From Mesorhizobium denitrificans (GTDB lineage: Bacteria > Pseudomonadota > Alphaproteobacteria > Rhizobiales > Rhizobiaceae): a stretch of 64,000 nt of DNA. The stretch's first letter is position 1; every line of letters starts with the position of its first letter. Where the stretch lies: positions 1-64,000 of the forward strand of contig NZ_QURN01000002.1 of the NCBI RefSeq assembly GCF_003403035.1, in the 5' to 3' direction. Shown piece after piece: positions 34,037 through 44,074 of the stretch. Both the position numbers and the translations under genes were made by a program. The notes under the pieces are model-generated. The model saw only the letters and a program-made list of their open reading frames with translations, did no database searches and was not told where the DNA came from.

Positions 34037-35071
34037 CTACCAGTCCATTACGACTTTGCCGGAGTTGCCGCTTCTCATCGCCTCGAAACCGGATTGATAG
34101 TCATCGATGCCGATGCGGTGTGTAATCAGCCCGCTCACGTCCAGAGGCCCCTGTACCAACGCGATCATCTTGTACCAGGTCTCGAACATCTCGCGACCAT
34201 AGATGCCCTTCAGATGCAGCATCTTGAAGATCACTTTGTTCCAATCGATCTCGAATCCGGTTGGCGCAATGCCCAATATTGCGATCTTGCCACCATTGTT
34301 CATCGTGTCGATCATATCGCGAAACGCAGGCGCCGCGCCGGACATTTCAAGCCCAACGTCAAACCCTTCGGTCATGCCGATTTCCGGCATCACGTCGCGC
34401 AATTTCTGCTGCGAAGCGTCCACCACATGCTGTACGCCGAGCTTTCGCGCGAGTTCCAATCGCACGGGGTTGATGTCCGTAATGACGACCTTGCGCGCGC
34501 CGACACATTGAGCGACCAGAGCGCCCATGATGCCAATCGGCCCGGCGCCGGTTACCAGCACGTCTTCGCCCACCAGATCGAACGAAAGCGCGGTGTGAAC
34601 GGCGTTGCCAAGTGGGTCGAAAATCGCCGCCACCTCATCAGGCACATCGTCCGGGATCGGCACGACATTGTGCTGCGGGATCGCTACATATTCGCCAAAA
34701 GAGCCGGGACGGTTCACGCCCACGCCGAGCGTATTGCGGCACAGATGCCCCCTGCCAGCGCGGCAGTTGCGGCAATGACCGCACACAATATGGCCTTCGC
34801 CGGAAACGCGTTGCCCAACCTTATATTCGGTCACAGCAGTGCCAACATCGGCCACCGTGCCGACGAATTCATGCCCCGTCACCATCGGCACAGGCACGGT
34901 CTTTTGCGCCCACTGGTCCCAGTTATAAATGTGGACGTCCGTACCGCAGATCGCGGATTTCTTGACTTTGATAAGCACATCGTTCGGGCCGATTTCCGGC
35001 ACCGGAACGCGCTCCATCCAGATACCGGGCTCAGCCTTCGCCTTCACCAAGGCGCGCATCATATTGGACAT
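34037..35071 (-). CDS. tdh: L-threonine 3-dehydrogenase Tdh
   Basis: 344-aa zinc- and NAD+-dependent medium-chain dehydrogenase converting L-threonine to 2-amino-3-ketobutyrate. Catalytic zinc ligands are C42 ([16 protein letters not shown]) and H67-E68 (VTGHEFVG). The structural zinc site is [15 protein letters not shown], and the NAD-binding GAGPIGIM loop follows. [13 protein letters not shown] is a Tdh hallmark distinguishing it from sorbitol and alcohol dehydrogenases. It follows kbl by 15 bp, the standard kbl-tdh operon, which channels the unstable ketobutyrate to Kbl. Confidence 0.97.
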   Translation of the reverse strand: MSNMMRALVKAKAEPGIWMERVPVPEIGPNDVLIKVKKSAICGTDVHIYNWDQWAQKTVPVPMVTGHEFVGTVADVGTAVTEYKVGQRVSGEGHIVCGHCRNCRAGRGHLCRNTLGVGVNRPGSFGEYVAIPQHNVVPIPDDVPDEVAAIFDPLGNAVHTALSFDLVGEDVLVTGAGPIGIMGALVAQCVGARKVVITDINPVRLELARKLGVQHVVDASQQKLRDVMPEIGMTEGFDVGLEMSGAAPAFRDMIDTMNNGGKIAILGIAPTGFEIDWNKVIFKMLHLKGIYGREMFETWYKMIALVQGPLDVSGLITHRIGIDDYQSGFEAMRSGNSGKVVMDW

Positions 35072-35086
35072 TGAATCCGTCCTTCC

Positions 35087-36274
35087 TCAAATCACGCCAA
35101 GTTCGCGACCGACTTCGGTGAACGCCGCAACCGCCCGGTCGATGTCTGCTGTCGAATGCGCAGCCGACATTTGCGTACGGATGCGCGCCTGACCGCGCGG
35201 AACCACGGGGAACGAGAAGCCGACCACGTAAATCCCGCGCGCCAGCATTTTTTCGGCCATTGCCTGTGCCAACGCCGCATCGCCGATCATCACGGGAATG
35301 ATTGGATGATCAGCGCCTGCAAGCGTGAACCCCGCCTTCGTCATAGACTCGCGGAAGTGGTTCGCGTTTGCGTAAAGCTTTTCGCGCAGCGCATCGCCTT
35401 GGTCGATCAGGTCAAAAACCTTCAACGACGCGCCTGCGATTGCAGGCATCAGCGTGTTGGAGAACAGATAAGGCCGCGAGCGCTGGCGCAACCATTCGAC
35501 AACTTCGCGCTTGCCCGAAGTGTATCCGCCCGAAGCGCCGCCAAGCGCTTTCCCGAGCGTGCCGGTGATGATATCCACCCTGCCCTCAACGCCGCAGTGC
35601 TCCGCGGAACCGCGCCCATGCTTACCGACGAAGCCCACGGCATGGCTGTCATCCACCATCACCATCGCATCATATTTTTCGGCCAGATCGCATACGCCGC
35701 GCAGATCCGCGATGATGCCATCCATCGAAAACACGCCATCCGTCGCGATCAGGCGGAACCGGCAATCCTGCGCTTCTTTCAGCTTTGCTTCGAGATCGGC
35801 CATGTCGTTGTTCGCGTAGCGGAAGCGCTTCGCCTTCGAGAGCCGCACGCCGTCGATGATCGACGCATGGTTCAGCGCGTCCGATATTACCGCGTCTTCT
35901 TCTGAAAGCAGCGTTTCGAACAGGCCGCCATTTGCATCGAAGCACGAGGAATAGAGGATCGTGTCCTCCATTCCGAGAAACGATGAAATGCGTTTTTCCA
36001 GTGCCTTGTGCTCTTCCTGCGTGCCGCAGATGAACCGCACCGAGGCCATGCCGTAGCCATATCGGTCCAGCGCATCCTTCGCGGCCTCGCGCAACTCTTC
36101 ATTGTCGGCAAGCCCGAGATAGTTGTTTGCGCAGAAATTGAGAACCTTGCTGCCATCAGCAACGGTGATTTCCGCCGATTGCATCGAGGTGATAACGCGT
36201 TCGCTCTTGTAGAGCCCGGCGCTCTTGAGCCCTTCCAGTTCCTGGCTCATATGGTCGATAAACGATCCCGGCAT
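35087..36274 (-). CDS. kbl: 2-amino-3-ketobutyrate CoA ligase Kbl
   Basis: 395-aa PLP-dependent alpha-oxoamine synthase that cleaves 2-amino-3-ketobutyrate with CoA to glycine and acetyl-CoA. [12 protein letters not shown] near the N-terminus, [15 protein letters not shown] (PLP contact) and the Schiff-base lysine in [15 protein letters not shown] are visible. Length is typical (about 395-398 aa). It is upstream of tdh on the same strand with a short gap. Upstream, prmB ends 66 bp away on the same strand, so readthrough from gcdH-prmB is possible but not required. Confidence 0.97.
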   Translation of the reverse strand: MPGSFIDHMSQELEGLKSAGLYKSERVITSMQSAEITVADGSKVLNFCANNYLGLADNEELREAAKDALDRYGYGMASVRFICGTQEEHKALEKRISSFLGMEDTILYSSCFDANGGLFETLLSEEDAVISDALNHASIIDGVRLSKAKRFRYANNDMADLEAKLKEAQDCRFRLIATDGVFSMDGIIADLRGVCDLAEKYDAMVMVDDSHAVGFVGKHGRGSAEHCGVEGRVDIITGTLGKALGGASGGYTSGKREVVEWLRQRSRPYLFSNTLMPAIAGASLKVFDLIDQGDALREKLYANANHFRESMTKAGFTLAGADHPIIPVMIGDAALAQAMAEKMLARGIYVVGFSFPVVPRGQARIRTQMSAAHSTADIDRAVAAFTEVGRELGVI

Positions 36275-36340
36275 GAATGCTCTCCCTAATTAAGCGCTGG
36301 CTAACACCGAGAGAGCGATATCGCAAACAGAATTAGGCGT

Positions 36341-37285
36341 TCAAGCCATCTGTTCTTTAGTAATCCAGAACACTTCGCCGTCGCTGTTCTCTGTGTCGAG
36401 CCAGAAGAATGGGGTATCTGGATAATAGCGCTCCAGCACCTCCCTGTCCGTGCCAATTTCGCAGAGCATTCCGCCGCCTTCATTCAGATGCTGTGCAGCA
36501 CCTTCGAGAATGCGGCGAACGATGTCGAAGCCGTCCATTCCGCCATCAAGAGCCATCGCGGGCTCATGACGAAACTCCTCCGGCAATATTTCCATCACAT
36601 CTCTGCCGACATAAGGCGGATTGGTGATGATAAGGTCATATTTGCGCTCGCCAAGCGGCCCAAACAAGTCACCCCGCAGCAAGGAAATCCTGTCGCCTAG
36701 CCCGTGATCCTCGATGTTTTCTGCCGCCAGCGTAAGCGCGTCAGCAGAAAGGTCCACCGCATCGACTTCCGCATTCGGAAAAGCATAAGCCGCCAGAATC
36801 GCCAGCGACCCGCCGCCGGTGCAGAGATCCAACACTGAGCCGATCGACTCGGGATCGGCGATAAGCGCTGCTGGATCGCCCGAACCGTCAAACAACGGGG
36901 AAGCGAGCAAATCCGCAATGTAAGATCGCGGCACCAGCGCCCGCGCATCCGACCGGAACGGCACACCCGCCAGATAGGAACGGCCTGTGAGATATGCCGT
37001 CGGCAGTTTCTTCTCGACGCGCAGCGCGATGCGCTCGCCGAGCAGCGTCTTTTCACGCGCAGTCAGCCGCGCATCTGCAAATGCGTTGAAGTCATCAATC
37101 GGCAGATTCAGGCTTTCAAGAATCAGAAACACCGCTTCGTCCAGCGCCGTCGCGGAGCCATGCCCGTAGTGCAGGCCAGCCGCCGCAAAACAGCTTACCG
37201 CATAGCGCAGCACATCGCGCAAAGTCGCAAGCTCGCCAACCTCATTGCGGGGGTCGGCGGGCTGAATTGTCTGCACTCCATTCAT
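36341..37285 (-). CDS. prmB: Ribosomal protein L3 N5-glutamine methyltransferase PrmB
   Basis: 314-aa SAM-dependent methyltransferase of the HemK/PrmB group. The AdoMet-binding motif is VLDLCTGGGSLAILAAYAFP, the substrate-glutamine motif is IITNPPYVG, and the N-terminal helical part with YGHGSATALDEAVFLILES separates PrmB from the release-factor enzyme PrmC. It modifies a glutamine of ribosomal protein L3 by family knowledge. Its ATG shares a base with the gcdH stop (TAATG at 37283-37287), so it is coupled to a catabolic gene, an unusual partner for a translation-factor modifier. Confidence 0.92.
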   Translation of the reverse strand: MNGVQTIQPADPRNEVGELATLRDVLRYAVSCFAAAGLHYGHGSATALDEAVFLILESLNLPIDDFNAFADARLTAREKTLLGERIALRVEKKLPTAYLTGRSYLAGVPFRSDARALVPRSYIADLLASPLFDGSGDPAALIADPESIGSVLDLCTGGGSLAILAAYAFPNAEVDAVDLSADALTLAAENIEDHGLGDRISLLRGDLFGPLGERKYDLIITNPPYVGRDVMEILPEEFRHEPAMALDGGMDGFDIVRRILEGAAQHLNEGGGMLCEIGTDREVLERYYPDTPFFWLDTENSDGEVFWITKEQMA

Positions 37286-38490
37286 TAGAAAAATGCCTGC
37301 AACCCTGTCTGCGCCCGGCCAAGGATCAGCGCGTGAACGTCATGCGCGCCCTCGTAAGTGTTGACTGTTTCGAGGTTCGCGGCGTGGCGCATCACATGAT
37401 AACCGATCTGGATGCCGTTTCCGCCGTGCATATCGCGCGCCATGCGGGCAATATCCAGCGCCTTGCCGCAATTGTTGCGCTTCATGATGGATATCATTTC
37501 AGGGGCCATCTTGCCCTCGTCCATCAGCCGGCCGACGCGCAGCGAGCCCTGTAGCCCAAGCGCAATATCCGTCTGCATGTCTGCGAGTTTCTTCTGGTAA
37601 AGCTGCGTTCCAGCCAGCGGCTTGCCGAACTGCTTGCGGTCAAGCCCATATTGCCGCGCGCGGTGCCAGCAATCTTCCGCCGCGCCCATGGCGCCCCATG
37701 AAATGCCGTAACGCGCCCGGTTGAGGCAGCCGAACGGACCCTTGAGGCCCGAAACATTCGGCAACAGCGCATCTTCACCCACTTCAACGCCTTCCATCAC
37801 GATTTCACCCGTGATTGACGCGCGCAGCGAGAGCTTGCCCTCGATCTTCGGCGCGGAAAGTCCCTTCATGCCCTTTTCCAGCACAAAGCCGCGAATCTGG
37901 TTGTCATGGGCGGCCGACTTAGCCCAAACGACGAAAACATCTGCAATCGGCGCATTCGAAATCCACATTTTGGAGCCGAACAGCCGGTATCCGCCTGAGG
38001 TCTTTTCTGCGCGCGTCTTCATGCCGCCCGGATCAGAGCCCGCATCAGGCTCGGTCAATCCGAAACAGCCTATCCATTCGCCTGATGCCAGTTTCGGCAA
38101 ATATTTCTTGCGCTGTTCTTCCGAGCCATAAGCATAGATCGGAAACATAACCAGCGATGACTGCACGCTCATCATGGAGCGATAGCCGGAATCGATGCGC
38201 TCAACCTCGCGCGCGACGAGACCGTAAGTAACGTAGCCAGCACCCAGCCCGCCATATTCTTCCGGCACGGTTATGCCCAGCAAGCCGGAATCACCCATTT
38301 CGCGGAAGATGGCTGGATCGGTCTTTTCTTCCAGATAGGCTTGTTCGATTCGCGGCGCGAGCTTGTCCGCCGCAAAGGCGGCCGCGGCATCGCGGATCAT
38401 GCGCTCATCTTCCGTGAGCTGTTCTTCGAGCAGGAACGGGTCGTCCCAAACGAAACTTGCAGGCTTCAAACCCTTGTTTTCTACGTTCAT
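37285..38490 (-). CDS. gcdH: Glutaryl-CoA dehydrogenase GcdH
   Basis: 401-aa FAD acyl-CoA dehydrogenase that oxidises and decarboxylates glutaryl-CoA to crotonyl-CoA in lysine, tryptophan and glutarate breakdown. The catalytic glutamate is E380 in [17 protein letters not shown], the placement and motif specific to Gcd[18 protein letters not shown] is the flavin/substrate segment, with [18 protein letters not shown] following. [13 protein letters not shown] near residue 70 is the usual N-terminal block. The gene is the first of a possible gcdH-prmB(-kbl-tdh) transcript and is divergent from mutL. No LysR-type regulator (GcdR) is adjacent. Confidence 0.95.
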   Translation of the reverse strand: MNVENKGLKPASFVWDDPFLLEEQLTEDERMIRDAAAAFAADKLAPRIEQAYLEEKTDPAIFREMGDSGLLGITVPEEYGGLGAGYVTYGLVAREVERIDSGYRSMMSVQSSLVMFPIYAYGSEEQRKKYLPKLASGEWIGCFGLTEPDAGSDPGGMKTRAEKTSGGYRLFGSKMWISNAPIADVFVVWAKSAAHDNQIRGFVLEKGMKGLSAPKIEGKLSLRASITGEIVMEGVEVGEDALLPNVSGLKGPFGCLNRARYGISWGAMGAAEDCWHRARQYGLDRKQFGKPLAGTQLYQKKLADMQTDIALGLQGSLRVGRLMDEGKMAPEMISIMKRNNCGKALDIARMARDMHGGNGIQIGYHVMRHAANLETVNTYEGAHDVHALILGRAQTGLQAFF

Positions 38491-38685
38491 GGCACCCTCG
38501 AAAAAGCTGCGCTTTCACCAAGAAGTTGAGCACAGGATGGAATTGGCATTTGTCACCAGCGCTTTGGGATACTCGCTACAGGATGGAAAGGGCCAGCACA
38601 AGCCACCCGACGGTCCACTTAAAATGCTTGTTTAAAACTGTGAACAAAACGTGACCATGAGAGCGAATCTGTTTATGGTTGGTGG

Positions 38686-40530
38686 ATGGCTATTCGTCAG
38701 CTTTCGGAAACTATCATCAACCAGATCGCCGCGGGCGAGGTTATTGAGCGCCCCGCAAGTGTGGTCAAGGAACTGGTCGAGAACGCGCTCGACGCAGGCG
38801 CGCGCCGCGTTGAAATCGCCACGGTCGGCGGCGGGCTGAATCTCATCCGCGTGAGCGATGATGGCGCGGGCATCCCCGAAAACGAGCTGCAACTGGCGAT
38901 TGCGCGTCATTGCACGTCCAAACTGTCCGAAGACATCAACGATATTCGTTCTCTCGGTTTTCGTGGTGAGGCGCTTCCTTCAATCGGCTCCGTTTCGCGT
39001 CTTACGATCCGGTCGCGCACTGCAGATTCGGACAGCGGTTTTGAAATCCTTGTAGATGGTGGTCGCACTGGCGCAACGCGGCCAGCCGCCGCAAATCGGG
39101 GCACGCTTGTGGAGGTGCGCGACCTGTTTTTCGCCACACCTGCCCGTCTGAAATTCATGAAGGGCGAGCGCGCCGAAACCACAGCAATCAACGAAGTCGT
39201 AAAGCGCATTGCCATCGCATTTCCGCATGTGCGGTTCACGCTCTCCGGGCCGGATCGTGCAACACTGGACCTCAATGCGGTGCCCGACCAGATCGAACGT
39301 ATCGCGCAGGTTTTCGGCAAGGAATTTCCGGAAAACGCGCTGGAACTGGATGCGGAACGCGAGGGCGTGCATCTGTCGGGCTTTGTCTCGATCCCGTCTT
39401 TCAGCCGGGCCAATGCGCTCCAGCAATTCGCATATATCAACGGCAGGCCGGTGCGCGACAAGCTCATTGCTGGCGCTATTCGCGGCGCTTATGCCGATAC
39501 GCTGGCGCGGGATCGTAACGCGGTCGCGGCATTGTTTTTCACGCTGGACCCGGCTGATGTCGATGTAAACGTGCATCCAGCCAAGGCAGATGTGCGCTTT
39601 CGTGAGCCAGGTCTGGTGCGCGGCCTGATCATCGGCGCCATTCGGCAGGCACTGGCTGGCGCCGGCATTCGTCCCGCAAGCGGTGCAGGCATGGCGCTGG
39701 CAGGGGCATTTCAGCCCGGCGCCTTCACGGGAGCAAACGCCAACGGTTGGGGGCCGACCGCGCCCGGCGCTTATGAACATATGCCACCGCGCAGCGCTGG
39801 TTTCGATGCGGACCGCTCCGTGCATCGCCCATTGGACATGGCCTCGTTCGGCGGCTTTTCGAATGGCGCACAGGCGCATTTTGAAACCGGACCTGCGATC
39901 AGCGCGGACAGCCGCGCGGCAGCGGAGCCGTCGCCGGCGCATTTGCTCGCCAGCCCGCTTGGCGCAGCGCGCGCGCAGGTTCACGAAAACTATATCGTGG
40001 CGCAGACCGAGAGTTCGCTGATTATTGTCGATCAGCACGCCGCGCATGAGCGCCTTGTCTACGAGGCTCTCAAGGAAGCAATGCATTCGCGACCCATCCC
40101 GTCACAAATGCTGCTTCTGCCGGAAATTATTGATCTGCCTACAGATGATGTTGACCGGCTGGCCAGCCATTCCGAAACGCTCGCGCGGTTCGGCCTTCGG
40201 CTGGAGCGCTTCGGCCCCGGTGCAATTGCCGTGCGCGAGACGCCGTCCATGCTTGGCGAGGTCGATGTACAGGCGCTGTTGCGCGATCTGGCAGACGAAA
40301 TCGCGGACAATGACACTGTCGACACGCTGAAGAGCCGGCTGGATCGGATTGCGTCAACGATGGCGTGCCACGGCTCGGTCCGGTCCGGTCGCCTCATGAA
40401 GCCGGACGAAATGAATGCGTTGCTGCGACAGATGGAAGCCACGCCGGGCTCCGGCACATGCAATCATGGCCGCCCCACCTATATTGAATTGAAGCTTGCG
40501 GACATTGAGCGACTCTTCGGTCGGCGATAG
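38686..40530 (+). CDS. mutL: DNA mismatch repair protein MutL
   Basis: 614-aa GHKL ATPase that links MutS mismatch recognition to strand removal. The N-terminal ATPase is unmistakable: [40 protein letters not shown], and [15 protein letters not shown]. The C-terminal domain keeps the endonuclease motif DQHA-x2-E-x4-E (D449 to E460) and the ending [10 protein letters not shown]. This MutL is therefore a nicking type, as in bacteria without MutH. The middle (about 330-430) is a variable Ala/Gly/Pro-rich linker. ATG at 38686 gives the canonical N-terminus. Confidence 0.96.
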   Translation: MAIRQLSETIINQIAAGEVIERPASVVKELVENALDAGARRVEIATVGGGLNLIRVSDDGAGIPENELQLAIARHCTSKLSEDINDIRSLGFRGEALPSIGSVSRLTIRSRTADSDSGFEILVDGGRTGATRPAAANRGTLVEVRDLFFATPARLKFMKGERAETTAINEVVKRIAIAFPHVRFTLSGPDRATLDLNAVPDQIERIAQVFGKEFPENALELDAEREGVHLSGFVSIPSFSRANALQQFAYINGRPVRDKLIAGAIRGAYADTLARDRNAVAALFFTLDPADVDVNVHPAKADVRFREPGLVRGLIIGAIRQALAGAGIRPASGAGMALAGAFQPGAFTGANANGWGPTAPGAYEHMPPRSAGFDADRSVHRPLDMASFGGFSNGAQAHFETGPAISADSRAAAEPSPAHLLASPLGAARAQVHENYIVAQTESSLIIVDQHAAHERLVYEALKEAMHSRPIPSQMLLLPEIIDLPTDDVDRLASHSETLARFGLRLERFGPGAIAVRETPSMLGEVDVQALLRDLADEIADNDTVDTLKSRLDRIASTMACHGSVRSGRLMKPDEMNALLRQMEATPGSGTCNHGRPTYIELKLADIERLFGRR

Positions 40531-40585
40531 TTGCAGCAAGCCCGCCGCATCGCTATTTTGCGGCGGCAAGGAGAATTATCAGGCA

Positions 40586-40816
40586 ATGAACAGGTTTGAA
40601 GGTCCGGGAGCGCGAGAAGCGCGCATTCGCTATCTCGATGGCGATTTTCAGGTGACGAGCCCCGGAGCATTCGTGCGTTGCGCTGTGACGGGCGAATCCA
40701 TTCCGCTCGATGAGCTCCGCTACTGGAGCGTCGCGCGGCAGGAACCTTATCTCAACGCCGAGGTTTCGCTGGCGCGCGAACTGGAATGCAATCCGCAGCT
40801 GCGCAGCCGAAACTAG
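40586..40816 (+). CDS. DUF2093 domain-containing small protein
   Basis: 76-aa protein of DUF2093, a family I know only from alphaproteobacteria: IRYLDGDFQVTSPGAFVRCA followed by VTGESIPLDELRYWSVARQE is the conserved core. Function is unknown. ATG at 40586 follows an AAGGAGA site about 11 nt upstream. The frame is open further upstream into mutL, but those residues are not conserved-looking. It follows mutL by 55 bp and is likely cotranscribed. A 135-bp inverted repeat begins 10 bp after its stop. Confidence 0.83.
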   Translation: MNRFEGPGAREARIRYLDGDFQVTSPGAFVRCAVTGESIPLDELRYWSVARQEPYLNAEVSLARELECNPQLRSRN

Positions 40817-40825
40817 GGTCAGTAC

Positions 40826-40960
40826 CTGCTGATATTGGCGCAATGGCTTGAACGGCAAGGATATGCCAGGAAACGACCGCAGGTCGGCTGGTTGCCCGGT
40901 CAAGATCTTTGACGCTGCAGATCGAAGCCGTTCAAGGCGCCATTTCGCCAATATTAACAG
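40826..40960. repeat. 135-bp palindromic element at the DUF2093/lpxK convergent junction
   Basis: The left arm 40826-40856 and right arm 40927-40960 are inverted copies: CTGxTxATATTGGCG, then AATGGC and TTGAACGGC, with three substitutions and a 3-nt insertion. A small perfect hairpin (CGACC 40874-40878, GGTCG 40882-40886) sits between them. The right arm covers the lpxK stop codon and its last residues. It does not share the CCCTCATCC motif of the other palindromic repeats in this window. Confidence 0.65.
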
Positions 40961-41976
40961 GCATAAAACCGGCGCTTTCGCCAGCTTGCCACCGCTTCAT
41001 CTATGATGCGATCGGGCACATGTTCCGGCTCAAAGCGCGTTTCGATGGCGAATACCGCCAGCCGATCCAGAAACCCGCCGGGCACGATACCGCCGCGCAG
41101 CCGTGCCACATCCTTTTCTGTGGTGATAAGTTGAGCGCGTGCCCGCGTGGCGTCGCGCTCCAGCTGTGTCAGTTCGCCCGGTTTAAATGGGTGGTGGTCA
41201 TCGAAACTGCGCTTTTCGACGACATTCGCGCCCGCCGCTGACAGTGCATCGTAAAATCGCTCCGGATGACCAATGCCCGCAAAGGCCAGCACGCGCTTGC
41301 CGGAAACGGACAGCGCATCAATTGCGACAGTGCGCGCGTCATAGACCGGCTTGCCCGCGCGCGCAGCCATCCGCACAACCGCGTCACTGGCTGTACCCTC
41401 ACCTATTCGAAGCAGCGAATCTGCAAACCGAATTTGGTCAATCACCGGCGCACGCAGCGGTCCGCCGGGAATAATGTGGCCGTTTCCAATGCCGGTTCGC
41501 GCGTCGATCACCAGCAGCGCGTGGTCGATCCGTATTTGCGAGCTTTGAAACCCGTCATCCATCAAGATCAGGTCGCAGCCTTGCGCCACTAGCAAGGCCG
41601 CACCTTCGGCGCGCTTTCGAGCTACGGCAACAGGCGCATGGCGGGCCAGCAGCAGCGGCTCATCGCCCACCACCGCCGCGCTGTCGGATTCAGGGTCGAC
41701 AATGCGTGCATGTCCACGCCCGCCGTGGCCGCGCGAAAGAATGCCGGGCTTCATGCCGCGTCGAACAGCGGCCTGCGCCAGCGCGATAACAGTTGGCGTT
41801 TTGCCCGTGCCACCCACGGTGAAATTGCCGACACAAATAACCGGCGCATCGATGCTTTGGCGCTTTGCGTGGGCGAGCCGCCGCGCAGCCACGCTGCCGT
41901 AAATCGCCGATACCGGCAGCAGCACGGCAGCCTGCCATCCAGCCCTCTCCCACCAGAATGGGGGAGCGCCGGTCAC
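40954..41976 (-). CDS. lpxK: Tetraacyldisaccharide 4'-kinase LpxK
   Basis: 340-aa membrane-associated P-loop kinase that phosphorylates the 4' position of the lipid A disaccharide. The Walker A motif is VGGTGKTP (V54-P61) in VICVGNFTVGGTGKTP, and LILMDDGFQSSQIRIDHALL and IIPGGPLRAP are LpxK-specific blocks. One N-terminal hydrophobic helix (AAVLLPVSAIYGSVA) anchors it. Length is typical. Its ATG overlaps the waaA stop (ATGA). The final residues YAC and the stop lie inside the palindromic element at 40826-40960, so the native 3' end may have been replaced by the repeat. Confidence 0.95.
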   Translation of the reverse strand: MTGAPPFWWERAGWQAAVLLPVSAIYGSVAARRLAHAKRQSIDAPVICVGNFTVGGTGKTPTVIALAQAAVRRGMKPGILSRGHGGRGHARIVDPESDSAAVVGDEPLLLARHAPVAVARKRAEGAALLVAQGCDLILMDDGFQSSQIRIDHALLVIDARTGIGNGHIIPGGPLRAPVIDQIRFADSLLRIGEGTASDAVVRMAARAGKPVYDARTVAIDALSVSGKRVLAFAGIGHPERFYDALSAAGANVVEKRSFDDHHPFKPGELTQLERDATRARAQLITTEKDVARLRGGIVPGGFLDRLAVFAIETRFEPEHVPDRIIDEAVASWRKRRFYAC

Positions 41977-43283
41977 CGCCTGCCCTTCAGCCGCGTCTGC
42001 ACCTGCAGCGGCTGAATGTAAGGGTCCAGCGCTCTCAAGGTGCGATCCAGCGTGCCGCGCATTTCATCGACTGTAGCAATGCCCGCCGCCATCATCTTGT
42101 GGCGCGCTTCATCATTCTTGAGCAAATGATTGACCGCTTTTGCAAGCGACTGCCCATCACGCACCAGCTTGGCTGCACCGCCGTCAATCAGCTTTTGATA
42201 CGCCTCACGGAAATTCTGGATGTTCTGGCCGGAGAGCACCGCAACACCAAGCATTGCAGGTTCGAGCGGATTTTGTCCGCCTTCCGCAGTGAGCGAACGT
42301 CCAACAAACGCGATTTCGGACAGTTTCAGATAGGTTCCCATCTCGCCGATCGTGTCGCCCAGAAAAATGTCGGTCGTGGGCGTGATCTTTTCGCCGGTGC
42401 TTCGGCGCACCACGCCAAGCTTTTCCTTGGTGAAGCGTTCGGCAAGTACCGCAGCGCGGTCAGGATGACGCGGCACGATAATCGTGAGCAGGTTCGGATA
42501 GCGCTTCTTGAGCGCGCGGTGCGCTTGCGCAGCAATCACCTCTTCGCCGTCATGGGTAGAAACGGCAGCCCAAACCGGGCGATCCCCAATCTGCGCCTGC
42601 AATTTCTCAACTTGCGCATCATCGAATTTCGGCATGTGCGCATCGGTTTTGAGATTACCGGAAACCGTTACAGGCCGCGCGCCCAGTTCGGAGAAGCGCT
42701 CACCATCGGTTGCCGATTGCGCGACCACATGCGCGAAATTCTCGAACAGCGCCTCTGCCAGATAGTTCCGCTTTTGCCATGACGCGAAAGAGCGGTCCGA
42801 CAGTCGCCCGTTCACCAGCACTTGCGGTATGTGTCGGTGGCTGAGTTCAGTGATGATCACCGGCCAGATTTCCGATTCCGCGAAAATCGCGAGATCCGGC
42901 TTCCAGTGATCCAGAAAGCGCCGCACCGCGGGCTTCAAATCCAGCGGCACATATTGATGAATGATCCTGCCGCGAAACCGCTCTTCCGCCACCTTCGCGG
43001 AGGTCACGGTTCCTGTCGTCAAAACAATGCCGACGCCATGCGTAAGCAGATGGTCGATCAGCGCGGAAATCGCCAGCGTTTCGCCCACGCTTGCCGCGTG
43101 CAGCCAGATCAACGGACCCGCGGGCCGCGCCACCTTGGTCTTGCCATACCGTTCGCGCCTGCGCGCGCGGTCTTCCTTGCCTTTGGTCGCGCGATAGGCA
43201 ACGTAGCCGCCGATCACCGGATAGGCAGCAGCACCCGCAAAACGGTAGATCGACAGCAATGTGCGCGCCCAGCGTTCGCTCAC
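41973..43283 (-). CDS. waaA: 3-deoxy-D-manno-octulosonic acid (Kdo) transferase WaaA
   Basis: 436-aa GT30 enzyme adding Kdo from CMP-Kdo to lipid A precursor at the inner membrane. The catalytic base is E68 in LIWLHAASVGET; ESEIWP, SFASWQKRNYLAEALF, and SLTAEGGQNPLEPAMLG are further family signatures. The N-terminus has a hydrophobic segment that anchors it to the membrane. It overlaps lpxK downstream and the acyltransferase gene upstream, each by 4 nt, so the three are strictly coupled. The number of Kdo units transferred cannot be told from sequence. Confidence 0.96.
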   Translation of the reverse strand: MSERWARTLLSIYRFAGAAAYPVIGGYVAYRATKGKEDRARRRERYGKTKVARPAGPLIWLHAASVGETLAISALIDHLLTHGVGIVLTTGTVTSAKVAEERFRGRIIHQYVPLDLKPAVRRFLDHWKPDLAIFAESEIWPVIITELSHRHIPQVLVNGRLSDRSFASWQKRNYLAEALFENFAHVVAQSATDGERFSELGARPVTVSGNLKTDAHMPKFDDAQVEKLQAQIGDRPVWAAVSTHDGEEVIAAQAHRALKKRYPNLLTIIVPRHPDRAAVLAERFTKEKLGVVRRSTGEKITPTTDIFLGDTIGEMGTYLKLSEIAFVGRSLTAEGGQNPLEPAMLGVAVLSGQNIQNFREAYQKLIDGGAAKLVRDGQSLAKAVNHLLKNDEARHKMMAAGIATVDEMRGTLDRTLRALDPYIQPLQVQTRLKGRR

Positions 43284-44059
43284 AGCTTAACCCCCACCAT
43301 TTCATACGCGGTTTCAAATGTTTCGTTCATCGCGCGTGTCACCTCGACGCGCAGCGCTTCCATCGTCTCCGCGTCCGCGTCTGCAGGCACATAAATCGGC
43401 TTGCCGAAATGCAGCACGCCGCGACCGAAAGGCAGGTTAATCGTTGTCTTGTCCCAACTGCGCTCAAGCACTTTGCGCCTGCTCGTGGCAATCGCTGCCG
43501 GAATGATCGGCCTGCCGGAAATGCGCGCCAGCAAGATAATGCCGTCGCCCGCCTCGCGCGGCGTTCCGTGTGGAATGTCCGCGATCATGCAAACATTCGA
43601 GCCCGCATCCAGCGCTTTCTTGAGTTGCAGCAGCGCGCGCGCCCCGCCCTTGTCGGCATTGTTCCCGGTCGTGCGTCCACCGGAGCCGCGTACGGTCGCA
43701 ACGCCGAAACTCTCCAGCACCTTTGCGTTCAACTCTGCATCGGCGCTTTTTGAAACCATCGCCACCAGCTTGCGGCCGCTGGGATAAAACGCGGGCGCGA
43801 GAATGTGCTGCCCATGCCAAAGCGCCAGGATTCCCGGTTCGTGCTCGGCCCATTCCGGCGTGATTTTGGAGACGGAACCCTTAACCGCCGGGTTTGTCAG
43901 CCTCACAAATCGCAGCGCGCCCGTCAGCATAACCGTCAGCGCGCCTTTGACGAAACGCGAGTCAGCCAGAGGTTTGCGGATTTTCCGCCAAGCTGTCTTG
44001 AGCGGTCGCGACTTTTTCGCCTCCGCTTTGGCTTCGGTTTCGATTGTGCGCTGGGTCAA
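43280..44059 (-). CDS. DUF374 lysophospholipid acyltransferase family protein
   Basis: 259-aa protein of the LPLAT superfamily, DUF374 branch. GILALWHGQHILAPAFYP holds the HxxxxxxP-like catalytic region, VRGSGGRTTGNNADKGGARA is the second block, and CMIADIPHGTPREAGDGIILLA the third, as known for DUF374. A Lys/Arg-rich N-terminus is followed by one hydrophobic helix. DUF374 genes recur beside waaA/lpxK in alphaproteobacteria, so a role in lipid A or membrane lipid acylation is inferred, with no proven substrate. It overlaps waaA by 4 nt. Confidence 0.87.
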   Translation of the reverse strand: MTQRTIETEAKAEAKKSRPLKTAWRKIRKPLADSRFVKGALTVMLTGALRFVRLTNPAVKGSVSKITPEWAEHEPGILALWHGQHILAPAFYPSGRKLVAMVSKSADAELNAKVLESFGVATVRGSGGRTTGNNADKGGARALLQLKKALDAGSNVCMIADIPHGTPREAGDGIILLARISGRPIIPAAIATSRRKVLERSWDKTTINLPFGRGVLHFGKPIYVPADADAETMEALRVEVTRAMNETFETAYEMVGVKL

Positions 44060-44074
44060 GATTCAGGCCACCAT

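Noticed and set aside
34094-35074. 326-codon plus-strand frame across tdh
   Set aside because: Antisense shadow of tdh; the product has no recognisable domain.
36314-36326. GCGATATCGC palindrome between kbl and prmB
   Set aside because: Ten base pairs without promoter context or repetition; chance occurrence is plausible.
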